A stretch of 64,000 bases of DNA from an uncultured Actinomycetes bacterium (GTDB taxonomy: Bacteria > Actinomycetota > Actinomycetes > S36-B12 > CAIYMF01): NCBI GenBank assembly GCA_903918645.1, contig CAIXFH010000195.1:1-64000 (forward strand), given 5' to 3'. The notes beneath the pieces were generated by a model. It was not told the origin of the DNA and did not search any database. It was given only the letters and a program-made list of their open reading frames with translations. Position 1 is the first letter of the stretch, and each line of letters opens with the position of its first letter. This document shows positions 1 through 11,645 of this stretch, one piece after another. The position numbers were made by a program, and so were the translations under genes.

Positions 1-83
1 CCAGCCTGCTCAAGCCAACTGACGCCACCGCGCTTGAGCGCAGCACGAATACCGTTGACGTTCGCGGTGACAACGGTGGCCAT
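1..83 (-). CDS. xth: Exodeoxyribonuclease III / AP endonuclease, N-terminal fragment
   Basis: This is the first 27 codons of a gene that runs off the left edge. The ATG is at 81-83 on the minus strand, and the translation starts MATVVTANVNGIRAALKRG. The N-V-N-G-I-R motif near residue 10 is the metal and active-site asparagine segment at the start of the ExoIII/APE1 family of base-excision-repair nucleases. The rest of the protein lies outside the window, so the catalytic His and Asp residues cannot be checked. The assignment rests on this short but characteristic motif. Confidence 0.75.
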   Translation of the reverse strand, partial: MATVVTANVNGIRAALKRGGVSWLEQA

Positions 84-129
84 GTGATCTCCGAGCAGTA
101 GAAGTGCCGACCGCCTTGTAGGCCGACGG

Positions 130-1002
130 CTAGTCCGACTGGGGCTGCGAACGCTTACGAATTGCTACCAGAGCCAGGCTCAGCCCGCCTAGGAACATCC
201 CAGCAGCCCACAAGATCCACATAAGTTCTGTGCCCAGCTCGCCCGCTCCAGCAGGATCGGAGATCCCTGGAATATTACACACACCAACCATGGCCGCACC
301 GGCGATGCCCAGCACCACTGCAGCTCGTCCGAGACGTGCCGACAAGTGAGCGATATGGGCAACGATCCCGAGCGCAATCAGGATCGGTCCGACGGTGCCC
401 AGGATAAAAATGAGTCGCGCATTGAGTCCGCCACCACCGATGAGGCCAAAGAAACTGATGGCCTGCAAAAGGGAACCCAACGCAGCCGTCCCCAAACTCA
501 GGAACGAAGCGTGGATGATGGGCGCGCAGCCACAGCCGATTTGGCACGGCGGGTACGCCCTGGCTCCCGCAGCCAGAAGTTCGGCTTCCTTCGCCAGGGC
601 GGTCAATCCCAGACTCACCGCTGCGAGAAGAAAGCTCGCACCCCACCAGGAGTTAGCCCAGTTGGCCCACCCCGGCTCCGAAATCAATGCAGGATCCACC
701 GCATAGGGGATGAAGACACACGGGTATGCCACGGCCGCGAGGATTCCCGACACGACCGCAGGGTTGCCGATTCGATTGGACCGATTCCTACCTGCGAGGT
801 AGCGGATGTGAACGATGAGCGCGACAGCCAGAAGCACGCCTCCGACCGTCTGAACAACGTAACCAACCCGGCCCGATGAGCCTGGTGAGATGAACCCACC
901 GATGGCCAGCAGGAGCAACGCCAATGATCCGCATGCCAAGGTTGAGAACTTCGCATGGATCGTGGGGCTCTGAAAATCGGTTCGAACGTCACTTTGGGTC
1001 AC
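130..1002 (-). CDS. Polytopic membrane protein with two homologous halves, function unknown
   Basis: This is a 290-residue, very hydrophobic protein with about eight predicted membrane segments. The GTG start is preceded by AGGAG eight bases upstream. The two halves look like a duplication. H-I-R-Y-L-A-G-R in the first half matches H-I-A-H-L-S-A-R in the second, and each half ends with a DPA segment followed by a W-rich helix and an SLGLTALAK/SLALVAIRK-type end. A Cys-rich linker (PPCQIGCGC, about residues 151-159) joins the halves. I do not recognise a family and assign no function. It sits between xth and icd, transcribed in the same direction. Confidence 0.7.
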   Translation of the reverse strand: MTQSDVRTDFQSPTIHAKFSTLACGSLALLLLAIGGFISPGSSGRVGYVVQTVGGVLLAVALIVHIRYLAGRNRSNRIGNPAVVSGILAAVAYPCVFIPYAVDPALISEPGWANWANSWWGASFLLAAVSLGLTALAKEAELLAAGARAYPPCQIGCGCAPIIHASFLSLGTAALGSLLQAISFFGLIGGGGLNARLIFILGTVGPILIALGIVAHIAHLSARLGRAAVVLGIAGAAMVGVCNIPGISDPAGAGELGTELMWILWAAGMFLGGLSLALVAIRKRSQPQSD

Positions 1003-1086
1003 GGGAATTCTCCTGACCTGTCCCCGTTTAGCGTGCCAATTGCTCGGTAAGCCGGGGGTTGTTGATGTTCACTGTAGTGCGAACTG

Positions 1087-1108
1087 CTCGGGCTTCGATA
1101 GCCCCGAG
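1087..1108 (-). terminator. Hairpin between icd and the membrane-protein gene
   Basis: CTCGGG-CT pairs with AG-CCCCGAG across a five-base loop, giving eight pairs with one bulge. It lies in the 180-base gap downstream of icd. There is no T-run after it in the minus direction, so it may be a weak terminator or only an mRNA 3'-end structure. I see nothing else clear in this gap. Confidence 0.35.
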
Positions 1109-1182
1109 AGGGCGCCACTTCGCGACCAATTCGCAGTCACGTACGCGAAGCCCTCGATAGGCGACGCTTGATCGACCCCCGG

Positions 1183-2397
1183 TCAGGCCATCGCAGCGCG
1201 AAGGTTGGCATCAATCGCGTCGAGGAAGTCCTCAGTTGTGAGCCAGGGAGCATCGTCACTGATCAACAGCGCGAGGTCCTTGGTCATCTGGCCGGACTCA
1301 ACAGTCTCGATGCACACGCGTTCCAAGGTGTGCGCGAAATCGGTGACCGCGGGCGTGCCATCAAGGTTGCCGCGAAAGGCGAGGCCCTGAGTCCAAGCGA
1401 AGATCGACGCACTCGGGTTGGTTGAGGTCGGCTTGCCCTGCTGATGCATGCGGTAGTGACGTGTCACCGTGCCATGGGCTGCCTCGGCTTCGACTGTCTG
1501 ACCATCGGGCGTGAACAGCACGGAGGTCATCAGGCCCAGCGAGCCAAAGCCCTGGGCGACGGTGTCGCTCTGCACATCGCCGTCGTAGTTCTTGCACGCC
1601 CACACGTAGCCGCCCTCCCACTTGAGCGCCGACGCAACCATGTCGTCGATCAGTCGGTGCTCGTACGTGATGCCTGCTGCGTCGAAGTCAGCCTTGAACT
1701 CGGCTTCGAAGACCTCGGCGAAGATGTCCTTGAAGCGGCCGTCGTAGGCCTTGAGAATCGTGTTCTTGGTCGACAAGTACACGGGGTAATTCCGCGAGAG
1801 GCCGTAACGCAACGATGCGCGAGCGAAGTCCCTGATCGAGTCGTCAAGGTTGTACATCGCCATGGCGACTCCGCCACCGGGGAAGTCAAAAACGTTCATT
1901 TCAATTGGTGCGCTGCCATCGGCGGGAGTGAAGGTCATGGTCAACGTGCCCTCACCCGGGATCACGAGGTCAGTGGCGCGATATTGGTCGCCGAAAGCGT
2001 GACGGCCAACCACAATCGGCTTAGTCCAGCCCGGCACCAAGCGAGGCACATTGCTCATGATGATCGGCTCGCGAAAGATCACACCGCCCAAGATGTTTCG
2101 GATGGTGCCGTTGGGCGACTTCCACATCTTCTTTAGGCCGAACTCTTCAACCCGTGCCTCGTCGGGGGTGATGGTCGCGCACTTCACGCCGACACCGTGC
2201 TGCTTGATCGCGTACGCGGCATCGATGGTCACCTGATCATCGGTGGCGTCGCGGTTCTCGATCGACAAGTCGTAGTAGGCGAGGTCGACCTCGAGGTAGG
2301 GCAGGATCAACTTGTCCTTGATGAACTGCCAGATGATCCGAGTCATTTCATCGCCGTCGAGTTCGACCACAGGGTTAACGACCTTGATCTTGGACAC
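1183..2397 (-). CDS. icd: NADP-dependent isocitrate dehydrogenase
   Basis: The enzyme oxidatively decarboxylates isocitrate to 2-oxoglutarate in the TCA cycle and makes NADPH. The 404-residue protein is of the dimeric eukaryote-like type: it opens [19 protein letters not shown] and has [13 protein letters not shown] and the metal-binding segment NYDGDVQSD. The GTG start follows GAGGAG at six bases. It lies 54 bases upstream of nothing but its own leader and directly downstream of mdh in transcription order (mdh then icd), so the two TCA genes probably share a transcript. Length and motifs are normal for the family. Confidence 0.96.
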   Translation of the reverse strand: MSKIKVVNPVVELDGDEMTRIIWQFIKDKLILPYLEVDLAYYDLSIENRDATDDQVTIDAAYAIKQHGVGVKCATITPDEARVEEFGLKKMWKSPNGTIRNILGGVIFREPIIMSNVPRLVPGWTKPIVVGRHAFGDQYRATDLVIPGEGTLTMTFTPADGSAPIEMNVFDFPGGGVAMAMYNLDDSIRDFARASLRYGLSRNYPVYLSTKNTILKAYDGRFKDIFAEVFEAEFKADFDAAGITYEHRLIDDMVASALKWEGGYVWACKNYDGDVQSDTVAQGFGSLGLMTSVLFTPDGQTVEAEAAHGTVTRHYRMHQQGKPTSTNPSASIFAWTQGLAFRGNLDGTPAVTDFAHTLERVCIETVESGQMTKDLALLISDDAPWLTTEDFLDAIDANLRAAMA

Positions 2398-2451
2398 GGA
2401 CTTCTCCTCGCTCGTGATGTGCAGTAGACGACGTGCAGCCCAAAGGCCGGG

Positions 2452-3501
<1,050 letters not shown>

Positions 3502-3538
3502 TCATCAAGACATCTACCGGAAGGTTATCGGACCCAGG

Positions 3539-3811
3539 TTAGTTGCTCGGGGGCGGGACCCAGAGCGAAAGCACCGTGGTAGCCACCGCTAGAACGATCA
3601 GCACGAGCAGATCCACTCGCTTAGTGCGGACAGCAAGCAATCCTGCGTCCTGGTTGGACAGCATCAGTCGAAGGAACACAGCCAAGGTGATCGCAAAGGC
3701 GATCACGATGGCGCCACGACGGAAGTGGTGACTAGCAACCACGCCCAGACCGAGTACGACCAGCGATAAAACGACGGTGATCGGCCACTCTTGGCGCAGC
3801 CGACTCACCAC
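3539..3811 (-). CDS. DUF3017 small membrane protein
   Basis: This 90-residue protein has three hydrophobic segments (about residues 10-27, 31-48 and 67-84) separated by short charged loops. Size, topology and position directly after folD match the actinobacterial DUF3017 family, whose function is not known. It begins seven bases after the folD stop and is almost certainly cotranscribed with folD. Confidence 0.8.
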   Translation of the reverse strand: MVSRLRQEWPITVVLSLVVLGLGVVASHHFRRGAIVIAFAITLAVFLRLMLSNQDAGLLAVRTKRVDLLVLIVLAVATTVLSLWVPPPSN

Positions 3812-3817
3812 GGTCGA

Positions 3818-4675
3818 TCAGCTCAGGCCTGCGGAACGCTCGGCAGACTCGACGACGTTGAGCAACAGCATCGCTCGAGTCATCGGACCAGTACCGCCAG
3901 GCATTGGCGCAACGTGACCGGCGACCTCCATGACGTCGGGGTGGACGTCACCAACGAGACCAGCATCGGTACGCGTGATGCCGACATCAAGAACAGCTGC
4001 GCCGGGCTTGACCAAATCAGGTGTGATCAGGTGCGCGACTCCAGCGGCAGCAACGATGATGTCAGCGCGCCTGGTGTGCTCACCCAAATCGCGTGTTCCC
4101 GTGTGGCACAAGGTAACTGTGGCATTCTCAGAACGACGAGTCAGCAGCAGGCCGAGCGGACGGCCGACCGTGACTCCACGTCCGACGACGGTGACCTCGG
4201 CCCCGGCGATCGGGACGTCGTAACGACGAAGCAACTCAACGATGCCGCGCGGGGTGCATGGCAGGGCGGCAGGAATATTGAGAACGAGGCGGCCGAGGTT
4301 GGTGGGGTGAAGGCCGTCGGTGTCTTTGTCAGGATCAATGAGTTCGAGTGCGCGGCTCTCGTCGAGCCCCTTGGGAAGCGGCAACTGCACTATGTATCCG
4401 GTGCAGGTCGGGTCGGCGTTGAGCACTCGGATGGCTTCATCAACCTGCGCCTGGGTCGCATCGGCGGGGAGATCGACACGAATCGAGGCGATGCCTACCT
4501 CGGCGCAGTCGCGGTGCTTGCCGCCGACATAGGACTGGCTGCCGGGATCAGCGCCAACCAACACAGTGCCAAGGCCGGGAAAGATCCCGAGCTCCTTGAG
4601 CTTGATCACGCGCGCGGCCAGCTCGGCCTTGATCGCGCTTGCAGTAGCTTTCCCGTCCAGAATGGTTGCAGTCAC
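3818..4675 (-). CDS. folD: Bifunctional methylenetetrahydrofolate dehydrogenase / cyclohydrolase
   Basis: FolD converts 5,10-methylene-THF to 10-formyl-THF, the donor used by PurN and PurH encoded a few kilobases away. The 285-residue protein has the [10 protein letters not shown] segment with the catalytic Tyr and Lys, PLPKGLD, the Rossmann loop [14 protein letters not shown] and the C-terminal [12 protein letters not shown]. The usual second residue of PGGVGPMT is Thr here. The DUF3017 gene follows within seven bases. Confidence 0.96.
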   Translation of the reverse strand: MTATILDGKATASAIKAELAARVIKLKELGIFPGLGTVLVGADPGSQSYVGGKHRDCAEVGIASIRVDLPADATQAQVDEAIRVLNADPTCTGYIVQLPLPKGLDESRALELIDPDKDTDGLHPTNLGRLVLNIPAALPCTPRGIVELLRRYDVPIAGAEVTVVGRGVTVGRPLGLLLTRRSENATVTLCHTGTRDLGEHTRRADIIVAAAGVAHLITPDLVKPGAAVLDVGITRTDAGLVGDVHPDVMEVAGHVAPMPGGTGPMTRAMLLLNVVESAERSAGLS

Positions 4676-4749
4676 GGCGGAATCCTCTCACGATCGGCGC
4701 GGGCCGCTGACCAAGGGCGCGAGTCATTCCAGCCAGGCGCCTCGAAGTG

Positions 4750-5787
4750 CTACCGACGCCAAGCCGCGAAGGATAACGTCGCCAGCGTCAGCACGATTCC
4801 TGCGATCAGGCGCCCATCAACCAAGGTGCCGGGGCTGGGCAGGGCAAGGTCAAGGGCAAGTGAGCCGAGCAGTGACCCGCAGATGCTGTACAAGCTAAAC
4901 ATCAGCAACCCAAGGGTGCGAACGACATAAGCCGCGACGACCACGAAGAAGACCCCGATCAGTCCGCTGGTCCATACCACCGGTTCCGACCAGGGACTCG
5001 GTGGAAGCACCGCATGTACGACGCCGCCGAGTTCAAGTGCGGTCAGGGTCACGATTAACGCGACATAGCCCACGGAGAAGTTGACGATTGCGGCAACCAC
5101 GGGGTCGCCCATCCGCACCGAGACTTGGCCGTTGACCGCCTGTTGCACCGTGCTCCCTGCGCCCGCGACCAACGTCAGCAGCACCGCACCGACAGCAAAG
5201 TTCTGCGCGCTGAGCCGGCCCGAGACGGCAAGCAGCACCGCCAACGTCGTACCAATCGCAGCGCCAACACGCACTCTGGTCACTGGGCGAAGGCCACCCG
5301 GGCCGATCCCGAATCGGTCAACCACAAGTGAGGAAGCAGTGGTACTTGCGACGAGGACCACGCTGAACAGTGCAACGCCAAGTAGTGGAACGGCTAAGCC
5401 CTGAACGCTGACGAATGTTGCCCCGCCTAGCCCGCCGAGCAACTGCCACCACTGAATGGAATGGTGTTTGCGCTGCCGTGCTCGCCGGGTAACACCAGGG
5501 TCGCCGCCGCGGCGGAATGCAGAGTGCACAAGGTCAGGGAGATCGTGACGCACCCGCAACCTAGTCGCAGGTCGAACAGCCACGATCAGGCCGAGAGTGA
5601 GCAGCGAAATGCTGAAGGCGACGATCGCCGCGGCGATACTGCTGCCCATCCGCAGGCTCATCTCGCCGCTTACCCGGCCTTGCACCGCAACAGCGATCCC
5701 CGCGGCCAACGCGAGCAAGGCCCCGATCTCAGCGCGACGCCGGTCTACGTGCGCAACGTGCTCTGCCGATGACGCGGAATCAGGCAC
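4750..5787 (-). CDS. DMT-superfamily transporter, YdcZ/DUF606-like tandem protein
   Basis: This 345-residue protein has about ten membrane helices arranged as two similar halves. GRVSGEMSLRMGSSIAAAIVAFS near the N-terminus recurs as NGQVSVRMGDPVVAAIVNFS in the second half, each followed by helices. This is the pattern of the DUF606/YdcZ branch of the drug/metabolite transporters. The substrate is not predictable. The start is taken at GTG 5785-5787, with a weak AGGAAAG about 14 bases upstream; a later start is possible. Confidence 0.75.
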   Translation of the reverse strand: MPDSASSAEHVAHVDRRRAEIGALLALAAGIAVAVQGRVSGEMSLRMGSSIAAAIVAFSISLLTLGLIVAVRPATRLRVRHDLPDLVHSAFRRGGDPGVTRRARQRKHHSIQWWQLLGGLGGATFVSVQGLAVPLLGVALFSVVLVASTTASSLVVDRFGIGPGGLRPVTRVRVGAAIGTTLAVLLAVSGRLSAQNFAVGAVLLTLVAGAGSTVQQAVNGQVSVRMGDPVVAAIVNFSVGYVALIVTLTALELGGVVHAVLPPSPWSEPVVWTSGLIGVFFVVVAAYVVRTLGLLMFSLYSICGSLLGSLALDLALPSPGTLVDGRLIAGIVLTLATLSFAAWRR

Positions 5788-5869
5788 AGTGACCGGTTCG
5801 CTTTCCTAGCGCGGAGAGAGCGTGCAGGAGGTGATCCACACCCTGCAGCCTATGAGCCGAGCAAACACG

Positions 5870-5895
5870 AAAAACTGGCGGTCGGGATTAGCGCC
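5870..5895 (-). terminator. Second terminator-like element downstream of purH
   Basis: On the minus strand a short GGCG/CGCC stem is followed by CAGTTTTTCG. It is an imperfect copy of the element 73 bases earlier in transcription order at 5943-5969. The stem is weak, so it may only back up the first terminator. Confidence 0.4.
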
Positions 5896-5942
5896 CGAAC
5901 GTCGATGACTTCCCGCAAAAGGTCTGGCGAAATCTAGGCGCG

Positions 5943-5969
5943 AAAAACTGGGCGCGGGAACTCAGCGCC
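5943..5969 (-). terminator. Probable intrinsic terminator of purN-purH
   Basis: Read on the minus strand, GGCGC, a nine-base loop and GCGCC are followed by CAGTTTTTCG. It lies about 20 bases past the purH stop codon. Short GC stem plus five T residues is the form of a rho-independent terminator. Confidence 0.6.
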
Positions 5970-5987
5970 GGAGATCAGGGGAATGAC

Positions 5988-7553
5988 TCAGTGGAAGAAG
6001 TGGCGAGTGCCGGTGAAGTACATCGTGACTCCGGACGCGATCGCGGCAGCGAGCACTTCGTCATCGCGCACCGATCCGCCCGGCGACACAACCGCGCGCA
6101 CACCGGCCTCAGTGAGCACCTCAAGGCCATCAGGGAACGGGAAGAACGCATCAGACGCTGCGACCGCTCCGCGGCTGCGACCATCGCCAGCGCGCGCCAC
6201 TGCCAAACGCGCGGAATCGACCCGATTAACCTGGCCCATTCCCACTCCGACGGTCGCGCCGTTATGTGCGAGAACGATCGCGTTGGACTTGACCGCCCGC
6301 ACGGCACGCCACGCGAAGTTCAGATCACGAAGCGTGGCCTCGTCAGCGGGATCGCCGCACGCGAGGGTCCATGCACTGGGATCGTCGCCTGGCGCATCGA
6401 TCTTGTCGGTTGACTGAAGCAAGATGCCACCTGAAATCGGACGGATTTCGACCCCACCGAGGCCCGGCACATCGCCTGCCACAAGGAGCCGCAGGCTAGG
6501 CTTCTGACTCAGAATCGCCAGCGCTTCCTCGTCGAATCCAGGCGCCACGATCACCTCGGTGAAGATCTCGGCAACCTGCCGCGCGAACTGCTCGGTCACT
6601 CGCCGGTTCGTGGCAATGACGCCACCGAATGCCGAAACCGGGTCAGTGTCATGGGCTTTGCGGTGTGCCTCAGCAATGTCAGCACCGATCGCGATTCCAC
6701 ACGGGTTTGCATGCTTGATGATTGCGACAGCCGGCTCGGCGTGATCATAGGCCGCGCGCCTAGCTGCATCGGCGTCTACAAAGTTGTTATACGACATCTC
6801 CTTGCCGTGCAATTGCTCGGCCTGCGCAAGGCCCGGGGTCGGGGCATTAACCGTGACGTAGAGTGCTGCCCGCTGAAGCGGGTTCTCGCCGTACCGCAGG
6901 ACATCCGCGCGCTCCCAAGTGGCTCCGATCCAGCCAGGAAAACCAGTGCCAGAGTCAGTGGGAGATAAGACGTTTCCCATCCACGACGCAACGGCAACAT
7001 CGTAGGAAGCCGTGTGGATGAAGGCTTCTGCGGCGAGTGACTGACGTTGCTGGAGAGAGAATCCGCCTGCTGCAAGTGCGTCGACGACATCGCCATAGCG
7101 GTTTGGGGAGGTAACGACGGCGACACTCGGGTGGTTCTTGGCTGCAGCTCGCACCATCGAAGGTCCACCGATGTCGATCTGCTCGATGCACTCATCCGAG
7201 CTGGCGCCCGAGGCGACAGTGGAGGCGAATGGATAAAGGTTGACCACCACGAGATCGAAGGGCTCAATCCCTAAGTCAACGAGTTGCTGGACGTGTTCGG
7301 GCAGACGTAGATCGGCGAGAATCCCGGCGTGGACACGCGGGTGCAGGGTCTTAACCCGACCATCGAGGCACTCAGGAAAGCCGGTGAGCTCGGCAACCTG
7401 GGTGACCGGCACTCCAAGTGCGGCAATGCGTCCCGCAGTGGAACCCGTGGATACGATCTCGACGCCAGCCGCATGCAGTGCCCGTGCCAAATCGTCGAGA
7501 CCGGTCTTGTCGTATACCGACACAAGTGCCCGTCGAATTGTTTTGGTGCTCAT
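5988..7553 (-). CDS. purH: Bifunctional AICAR transformylase / IMP cyclohydrolase
   Basis: PurH performs the last two steps of IMP synthesis, formylating AICAR with 10-formyl-THF and closing the ring. The 521-residue protein has the N-terminal MGS-like cyclohydrolase domain ([27 protein letters not shown]) and the C-terminal AICARFT domain with RYGENPLQ and the catalytic IKHANPCG. Its ATG overlaps the purN stop by four bases, so the two are probably translationally coupled. A terminator pair follows. Confidence 0.97.
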   Translation of the reverse strand: MSTKTIRRALVSVYDKTGLDDLARALHAAGVEIVSTGSTAGRIAALGVPVTQVAELTGFPECLDGRVKTLHPRVHAGILADLRLPEHVQQLVDLGIEPFDLVVVNLYPFASTVASGASSDECIEQIDIGGPSMVRAAAKNHPSVAVVTSPNRYGDVVDALAAGGFSLQQRQSLAAEAFIHTASYDVAVASWMGNVLSPTDSGTGFPGWIGATWERADVLRYGENPLQRAALYVTVNAPTPGLAQAEQLHGKEMSYNNFVDADAARRAAYDHAEPAVAIIKHANPCGIAIGADIAEAHRKAHDTDPVSAFGGVIATNRRVTEQFARQVAEIFTEVIVAPGFDEEALAILSQKPSLRLLVAGDVPGLGGVEIRPISGGILLQSTDKIDAPGDDPSAWTLACGDPADEATLRDLNFAWRAVRAVKSNAIVLAHNGATVGVGMGQVNRVDSARLAVARAGDGRSRGAVAASDAFFPFPDGLEVLTEAGVRAVVSPGGSVRDDEVLAAAIASGVTMYFTGTRHFFH

Positions 7554-8182
7554 GGGATCAAAGCCTTTCGACCGCTCACTACCAGGCCACGCGCTGCGAC
7601 AGCAGCGATGGTGCCGACAAGTAACGAGCGCTCGACTGTCTTGATCCGCTCGTGCAGGGTTTCCTCGTCGTCAGTGGGCTCGACGTGCACTGGGGCTTGG
7701 GCGATGATCGGCCCGGTGTCGACACCGGAGTCGACTAGGTGCACTGTGCAACCGGTTACCTTGACGCCGTATGCGAGGGCATCTCGCACACCGTGCGCCC
7801 CGGGGAAGGCTGGCAGCAAAGCCGGGTGGGTGTTCAAAATGCGCTGCGGAAACCTTGAGATCACCTCGGCCCCAAGGATTCGCATGAAACCTGCGCAGAG
7901 GACCCAGTCGGGACTGTGACCTGCGATCTCATCGGCAAGGGCAGAGTCCCACTCGGATCGATCGGTGAAGTCCTGCGCCGAGAGTACGAACGTAGGTACC
8001 CCCGCGGCGTTCGCCCTGGCTAGACCACCAGCGTCAGCGATGTCGGCGCCGACGGCCACGATCTCCGCTGGAAATCCTGGATCGGCGGATGCGTCAAGCA
8101 GGGAACCAAGCAAAGTTCCGACACCCGAGACCAGGACAACGAGTCGCGCTCGGCCACCGGATCGAACGGAAGTATCGGACAC
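7550..8182 (-). CDS. purN: Phosphoribosylglycinamide formyltransferase
   Basis: PurN transfers the formyl group of 10-formyl-THF to GAR in purine synthesis. The 210-residue protein has the GAR-binding loop [12 protein letters not shown] and the catalytic triad segments [15 protein letters not shown] and [13 protein letters not shown], with Asn, His and Asp all present. The usual SG-x-GTNL is SGVGTLL here. It overlaps purH by four bases. Confidence 0.96.
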   Translation of the reverse strand: MSDTSVRSGGRARLVVLVSGVGTLLGSLLDASADPGFPAEIVAVGADIADAGGLARANAAGVPTFVLSAQDFTDRSEWDSALADEIAGHSPDWVLCAGFMRILGAEVISRFPQRILNTHPALLPAFPGAHGVRDALAYGVKVTGCTVHLVDSGVDTGPIIAQAPVHVEPTDDEETLHERIKTVERSLLVGTIAAVAARGLVVSGRKALIP

Positions 8183-8224
8183 CGAGAGCCCTTCGTGGAG
8201 AGTGACGATGCACCGATCCTAGGG

Positions 8225-9466
8225 CTACTCGGACTCCTCGTCGCGAAGGGGCATCGCCGCCAAGAGGAAACGAATCGCCGACCACAACGTAGCGCCAGCC
8301 ATGACGAGCGCGGTGACTGCCAGCCCCGTCGGAACCGGCGACGGTCCGATGATCGCAAGACGATCAGACCCCAACGATCCCCCCGACAACGCCGCTAACG
8401 CGGCAACCGCTGCTCCCACCATCAGGGCGCCCGCTGCCAGAGTCAGGAGTTCGTCAGCAAGGGTGACCGGCTCATTGTCTGGTCGCCTACGGCGCAAGAC
8501 GATGGACGAAACGACGCCAGCGACCACCGGCAACAGAAGCAGTAGTGGGGCCAGCGCTGGAGCGTCGGAAGGTAGCGCGCCCAGAACTGGGAACGCTGGG
8601 AGCATCGTGCCGTTAACGGTGAACGCACTGACACTCGCACTCGCACCAACCACGATGCCAGGTCCAGCGACATAGGCCAGTACCCAGATGAGCAGATTCG
8701 GCAGGTAAGCCAGCGTAAACACCAACAAACTGAAGGCTTCCCAGGCGCCCGGAGCCATAGCCTGACCCATGCTGACCACGGTCGACCAGTTCAATAACAG
8801 CGAGAGCGCAGCCACGAGTGCCGCGCATGCGAGCAACGTTGCCCCGGCCGCGAACGACACGAGAATGGATTCGCGCGCATTCTCTGGAAGCCATGCGCGA
8901 AAACGCTGTGCAAGCCCCGACTCGCGCAGGGTGCCCGACAGCAGTCCGCTGGCGCCCAAGGCCAAGCCACCAGCAAGTGCGGGCAGGCCAGAAACAGTGG
9001 CGCCGGAGATTGCCGCCAAAGACGCCACCCCGAAAGCGATCACCGCGTAGGCCGCCGCACCCGCGACCACGATGATCGCGACATCACCCACTGCGCTTGC
9101 TGATGTGATCCGCGCGGCCCAACGTCCAGCGATATGCAACAGGGTGAATGGGATCGCCAGAAGGGCGAGTGGCAACAACGTAACCGACGCGGTGGCCGTG
9201 GTGACTCCCGCGTGATGAGCCACAAGCCACATCACGCCAGCCGCCTGCAACGGCACGCCGACGCCATCTTCAACCCGACCGCTCGTGGCCCAAGCCAGCA
9301 GCACAATCAGGCCAATACCGACAAGGCCACAGACAGCAGCCCAGGCGGCCGCGACTACCGCAGCGATGGGCGCAGAACTGAGGATGTCCATTCCGCGCGT
9401 GCCGTATGGACGAGCGGGCGACGTCGATGCACTCAGCGCATCAGGGCGCTCGATGGTCGACGTCAT
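8225..9466 (-). CDS. DUF6350 family polytopic membrane protein
   Basis: This 413-residue protein is rich in Ala, Leu, Val and Gly, with about ten to twelve hydrophobic segments and few charged residues. Position directly upstream of purN, and general character, match the DUF6350 membrane proteins found beside purN-purH in many actinomycetes. The biochemical role is unknown. The start is MTSTIERPDALSAS, giving a hydrophilic N-terminal tail before the first helix. Confidence 0.7.
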   Translation of the reverse strand: MTSTIERPDALSASTSPARPYGTRGMDILSSAPIAAVVAAAWAAVCGLVGIGLIVLLAWATSGRVEDGVGVPLQAAGVMWLVAHHAGVTTATASVTLLPLALLAIPFTLLHIAGRWAARITSASAVGDVAIIVVAGAAAYAVIAFGVASLAAISGATVSGLPALAGGLALGASGLLSGTLRESGLAQRFRAWLPENARESILVSFAAGATLLACAALVAALSLLLNWSTVVSMGQAMAPGAWEAFSLLVFTLAYLPNLLIWVLAYVAGPGIVVGASASVSAFTVNGTMLPAFPVLGALPSDAPALAPLLLLLPVVAGVVSSIVLRRRRPDNEPVTLADELLTLAAGALMVGAAVAALAALSGGSLGSDRLAIIGPSPVPTGLAVTALVMAGATLWSAIRFLLAAMPLRDEESE

Positions 9467-9569
9467 TTACCGATGCTCGCATCTCACAGGGCCGATCATG
9501 CGACAGCGACACGGCCAGAAGTGCTCGCACCGCGACGAGTTACCCCGTTGGCGTACTGGAGAGGTCGCG

Positions 9570-10460
9570 TCAGACCTGAAGGCTGGTGATGATGTCGCGC
9601 ATCAAACGAGCGGTCTCGCTTGGCGTCTTGCCGACCTTGACCCCAACTGCCTCAAGGGCTTCCCGCTTCGCTGCGGCGGTACCTGACGAGCCAGACACGA
9701 TCGCACCAGCATGACCCATGGTCTTGCCTTCAGGCGCAGTGAAGCCGGCCACGTAACCAACAACCGGCTTGGTGACATGCGCCGCGATGTAGGCGGCCGC
9801 GCGCTCTTCTGCATCGCCACCGATCTCGCCGATCATCACGATCGCGTCGGTGTCAGGATCTGCCTCGAATGCGGCTAGGCAGTCGATATGCGTGGTGCCG
9901 ATCACGGGATCGCCACCGATGCCAACAGCCGACGAGAAACCAAGGTCGCTGAGCTCGTTCATCATCTGGTAGGTGAGCGTGCCCGACTTGCTGACCAAGC
10001 CGATCCGGCCCGCCACCGTGATGCTGCCGGGGATGATGCCAGCGTTGGACTTTCCGGGACTGATCACGCCGGGGCAGTTCGGCCCGATGATGCGGCTTGT
10101 GCCCTTGCGCTGCGAGTACGCATAGAAATCGGCAGAGTCGTGCACCGGAACGCCCTCAGTGATGATGATGATCAACGGCACGAGTGCATCGATCGCCTCA
10201 TACACCGCTGACTTGGTAAACCGGGGCGGCACGAAGATCACCGAAACGTCAGCGCCAGTGGCGATGACTGCTTCGCCGACGGAATTGAAGACGGGGATCT
10301 GCTGACCCTCGATCTCAACAATCTGCCCACCCTTGCCAGGCGTGACACCGGCAACGATGTTGGTGCCATCGGCAACCATGTGACGGGTGTGCTTCCCGCC
10401 TTCGGATCCGGTGATGCCCTGGATGAGCACCTTTGAGTTCTCAGTGAGGAAAATTGCCAT
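9570..10460 (-). CDS. sucD: Succinyl-CoA synthetase alpha subunit
   Basis: With SucC this makes succinate and ATP/GTP from succinyl-CoA in the TCA cycle. The 296-residue protein has the CoA-binding N-terminus ([22 protein letters not shown]), [12 protein letters not shown] and the phosphohistidine segment [13 protein letters not shown]. It starts six bases after the sucC stop in the same transcript. Length and motifs are normal. Confidence 0.97.
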   Translation of the reverse strand: MAIFLTENSKVLIQGITGSEGGKHTRHMVADGTNIVAGVTPGKGGQIVEIEGQQIPVFNSVGEAVIATGADVSVIFVPPRFTKSAVYEAIDALVPLIIIITEGVPVHDSADFYAYSQRKGTSRIIGPNCPGVISPGKSNAGIIPGSITVAGRIGLVSKSGTLTYQMMNELSDLGFSSAVGIGGDPVIGTTHIDCLAAFEADPDTDAIVMIGEIGGDAEERAAAYIAAHVTKPVVGYVAGFTAPEGKTMGHAGAIVSGSSGTAAAKREALEAVGVKVGKTPSETARLMRDIITSLQV

Positions 10461-10466
10461 GGTGTG

Positions 10467-11645
10467 TCAGGCCCCCTGCGCCGCGAGTTCGGCCACGCGA
10501 CGCGCGGCACCATCCATCGTTTCTACGATCTCAACTAGCGGGTTCCTTGCATCTCGCAAGATCTGCCGGCCCAAGTCCGCATTGTTGCCGTTGAGGCGCA
10601 CGACGAGCGGCATCGTGACCGCTTTACCTTGGCCAGCAAGCATTTCCAACGCCTGCAGGATCCCGTTAGCGACTGCGTCACACGCCGTTATCCCGCCGAA
10701 CACGTTGACGAGTACTGCCTTGACCTCGTCGTCGGACAAGATGATTTCGAGACCATCAGCCATGACCTGCGCCGACGCGCCGCCGCCGATGTCGAGGAAG
10801 TTCGCAGGCCGCTGACCACCGAACTCCTCACCCGCATAAGCAACCACGTCAAGGGTGCTCATCACTAGACCGGCACCATTGCCAATGATTCCGACCGACC
10901 CTGACAGCTTCACGTAGTTGAGGCCCTTAGCCGCGGCCGCGACCTCGAGCGGATCGACCTCGGTGGTGTCTTCCAGCAGTACATGCTCAGGGTGACGGAA
11001 GGTCGCATTCGCATCAAGGGTGACCTTGCCATCGAGTGCGAGCACCTCGCCACTGGTGGTCTTTGCAAGCGGGTTGACCTCGACCAAGGTTGCGTCTTCC
11101 TTGACGAAGACATCCCACAACTTCTCGAGGACGTTGATGACCTGATCACGCACTGAGTCATCGAAGCCGGCAGCATCGACGATTTCCTCAGCCTTAGCTC
11201 GGTCGACACCGGTGATCGCATCGACCACAACCTTTGCCAAGGCTTCCGGCCGCTCGACGGCGAGTTGTTCGATCTCCACGCCGCCGTCCTTGCTCGCCAT
11301 GGCCAGGAAGGTTCGGTTCGAACGGTCGAGCAGAAACGAGACGTAGTACTCCTCGGAGATGTCAGCCGCAGCCGTCACCAACACCTGATGAACGGTCAGC
11401 CCCTTGATCTCCAGGCCGAGGATGTCCTTGGCGCGGGCGCCAGCTTCCTCAGGGGTGAGTGCAAGCTTGACTCCACCGGCCTTACCTCGTCCGCCTGCCT
11501 TGACCTGAGCCTTAACGACGACCACGCCGCCAATCTCGGTGGCCGCATCTTCCGCGTGCTGCGGAGTACGAACCACAAGGCCAGCCTGGGTAGGTACGCC
11601 GTGCTTGGCGAACAGTTCCTTGGCTTGGTACTCGTACAGATCCAC
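10467..11645 (-). CDS. sucC: Succinyl-CoA synthetase beta subunit
   Basis: This is the ATP-grasp nucleotide-binding subunit that pairs with SucD. The start is the GTG at 11643-11645, giving the family-typical [19 protein letters not shown]; a longer frame to 11744 adds 33 residues without homology. The protein has 392 residues, with the ATP-grasp region ([19 protein letters not shown]) and the C-terminal [21 protein letters not shown] lies about nine bases upstream of the GTG. Confidence 0.95.
   Translation of the reverse strand: MDLYEYQAKELFAKHGVPTQAGLVVRTPQHAEDAATEIGGVVVVKAQVKAGGRGKAGGVKLALTPEEAGARAKDILGLEIKGLTVHQVLVTAAADISEEYYVSFLLDRSNRTFLAMASKDGGVEIEQLAVERPEALAKVVVDAITGVDRAKAEEIVDAAGFDDSVRDQVINVLEKLWDVFVKEDATLVEVNPLAKTTSGEVLALDGKVTLDANATFRHPEHVLLEDTTEVDPLEVAAAAKGLNYVKLSGSVGIIGNGAGLVMSTLDVVAYAGEEFGGQRPANFLDIGGGASAQVMADGLEIILSDDEVKAVLVNVFGGITACDAVANGILQALEMLAGQGKAVTMPLVVRLNGNNADLGRQILRDARNPLVEIVETMDGAARRVAELAAQGA

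Noticed and set aside
3791-4930. A 379-codon open frame on the plus strand across folD
   Set aside because: It is antisense to the intact folD gene; long antisense frames are expected at this GC content, and no domain is seen.
5824-5838. A 16S rRNA fragment on the minus strand
   Set aside because: Only about 12-13 bases match the rRNA tail; no other rRNA sequence is present.
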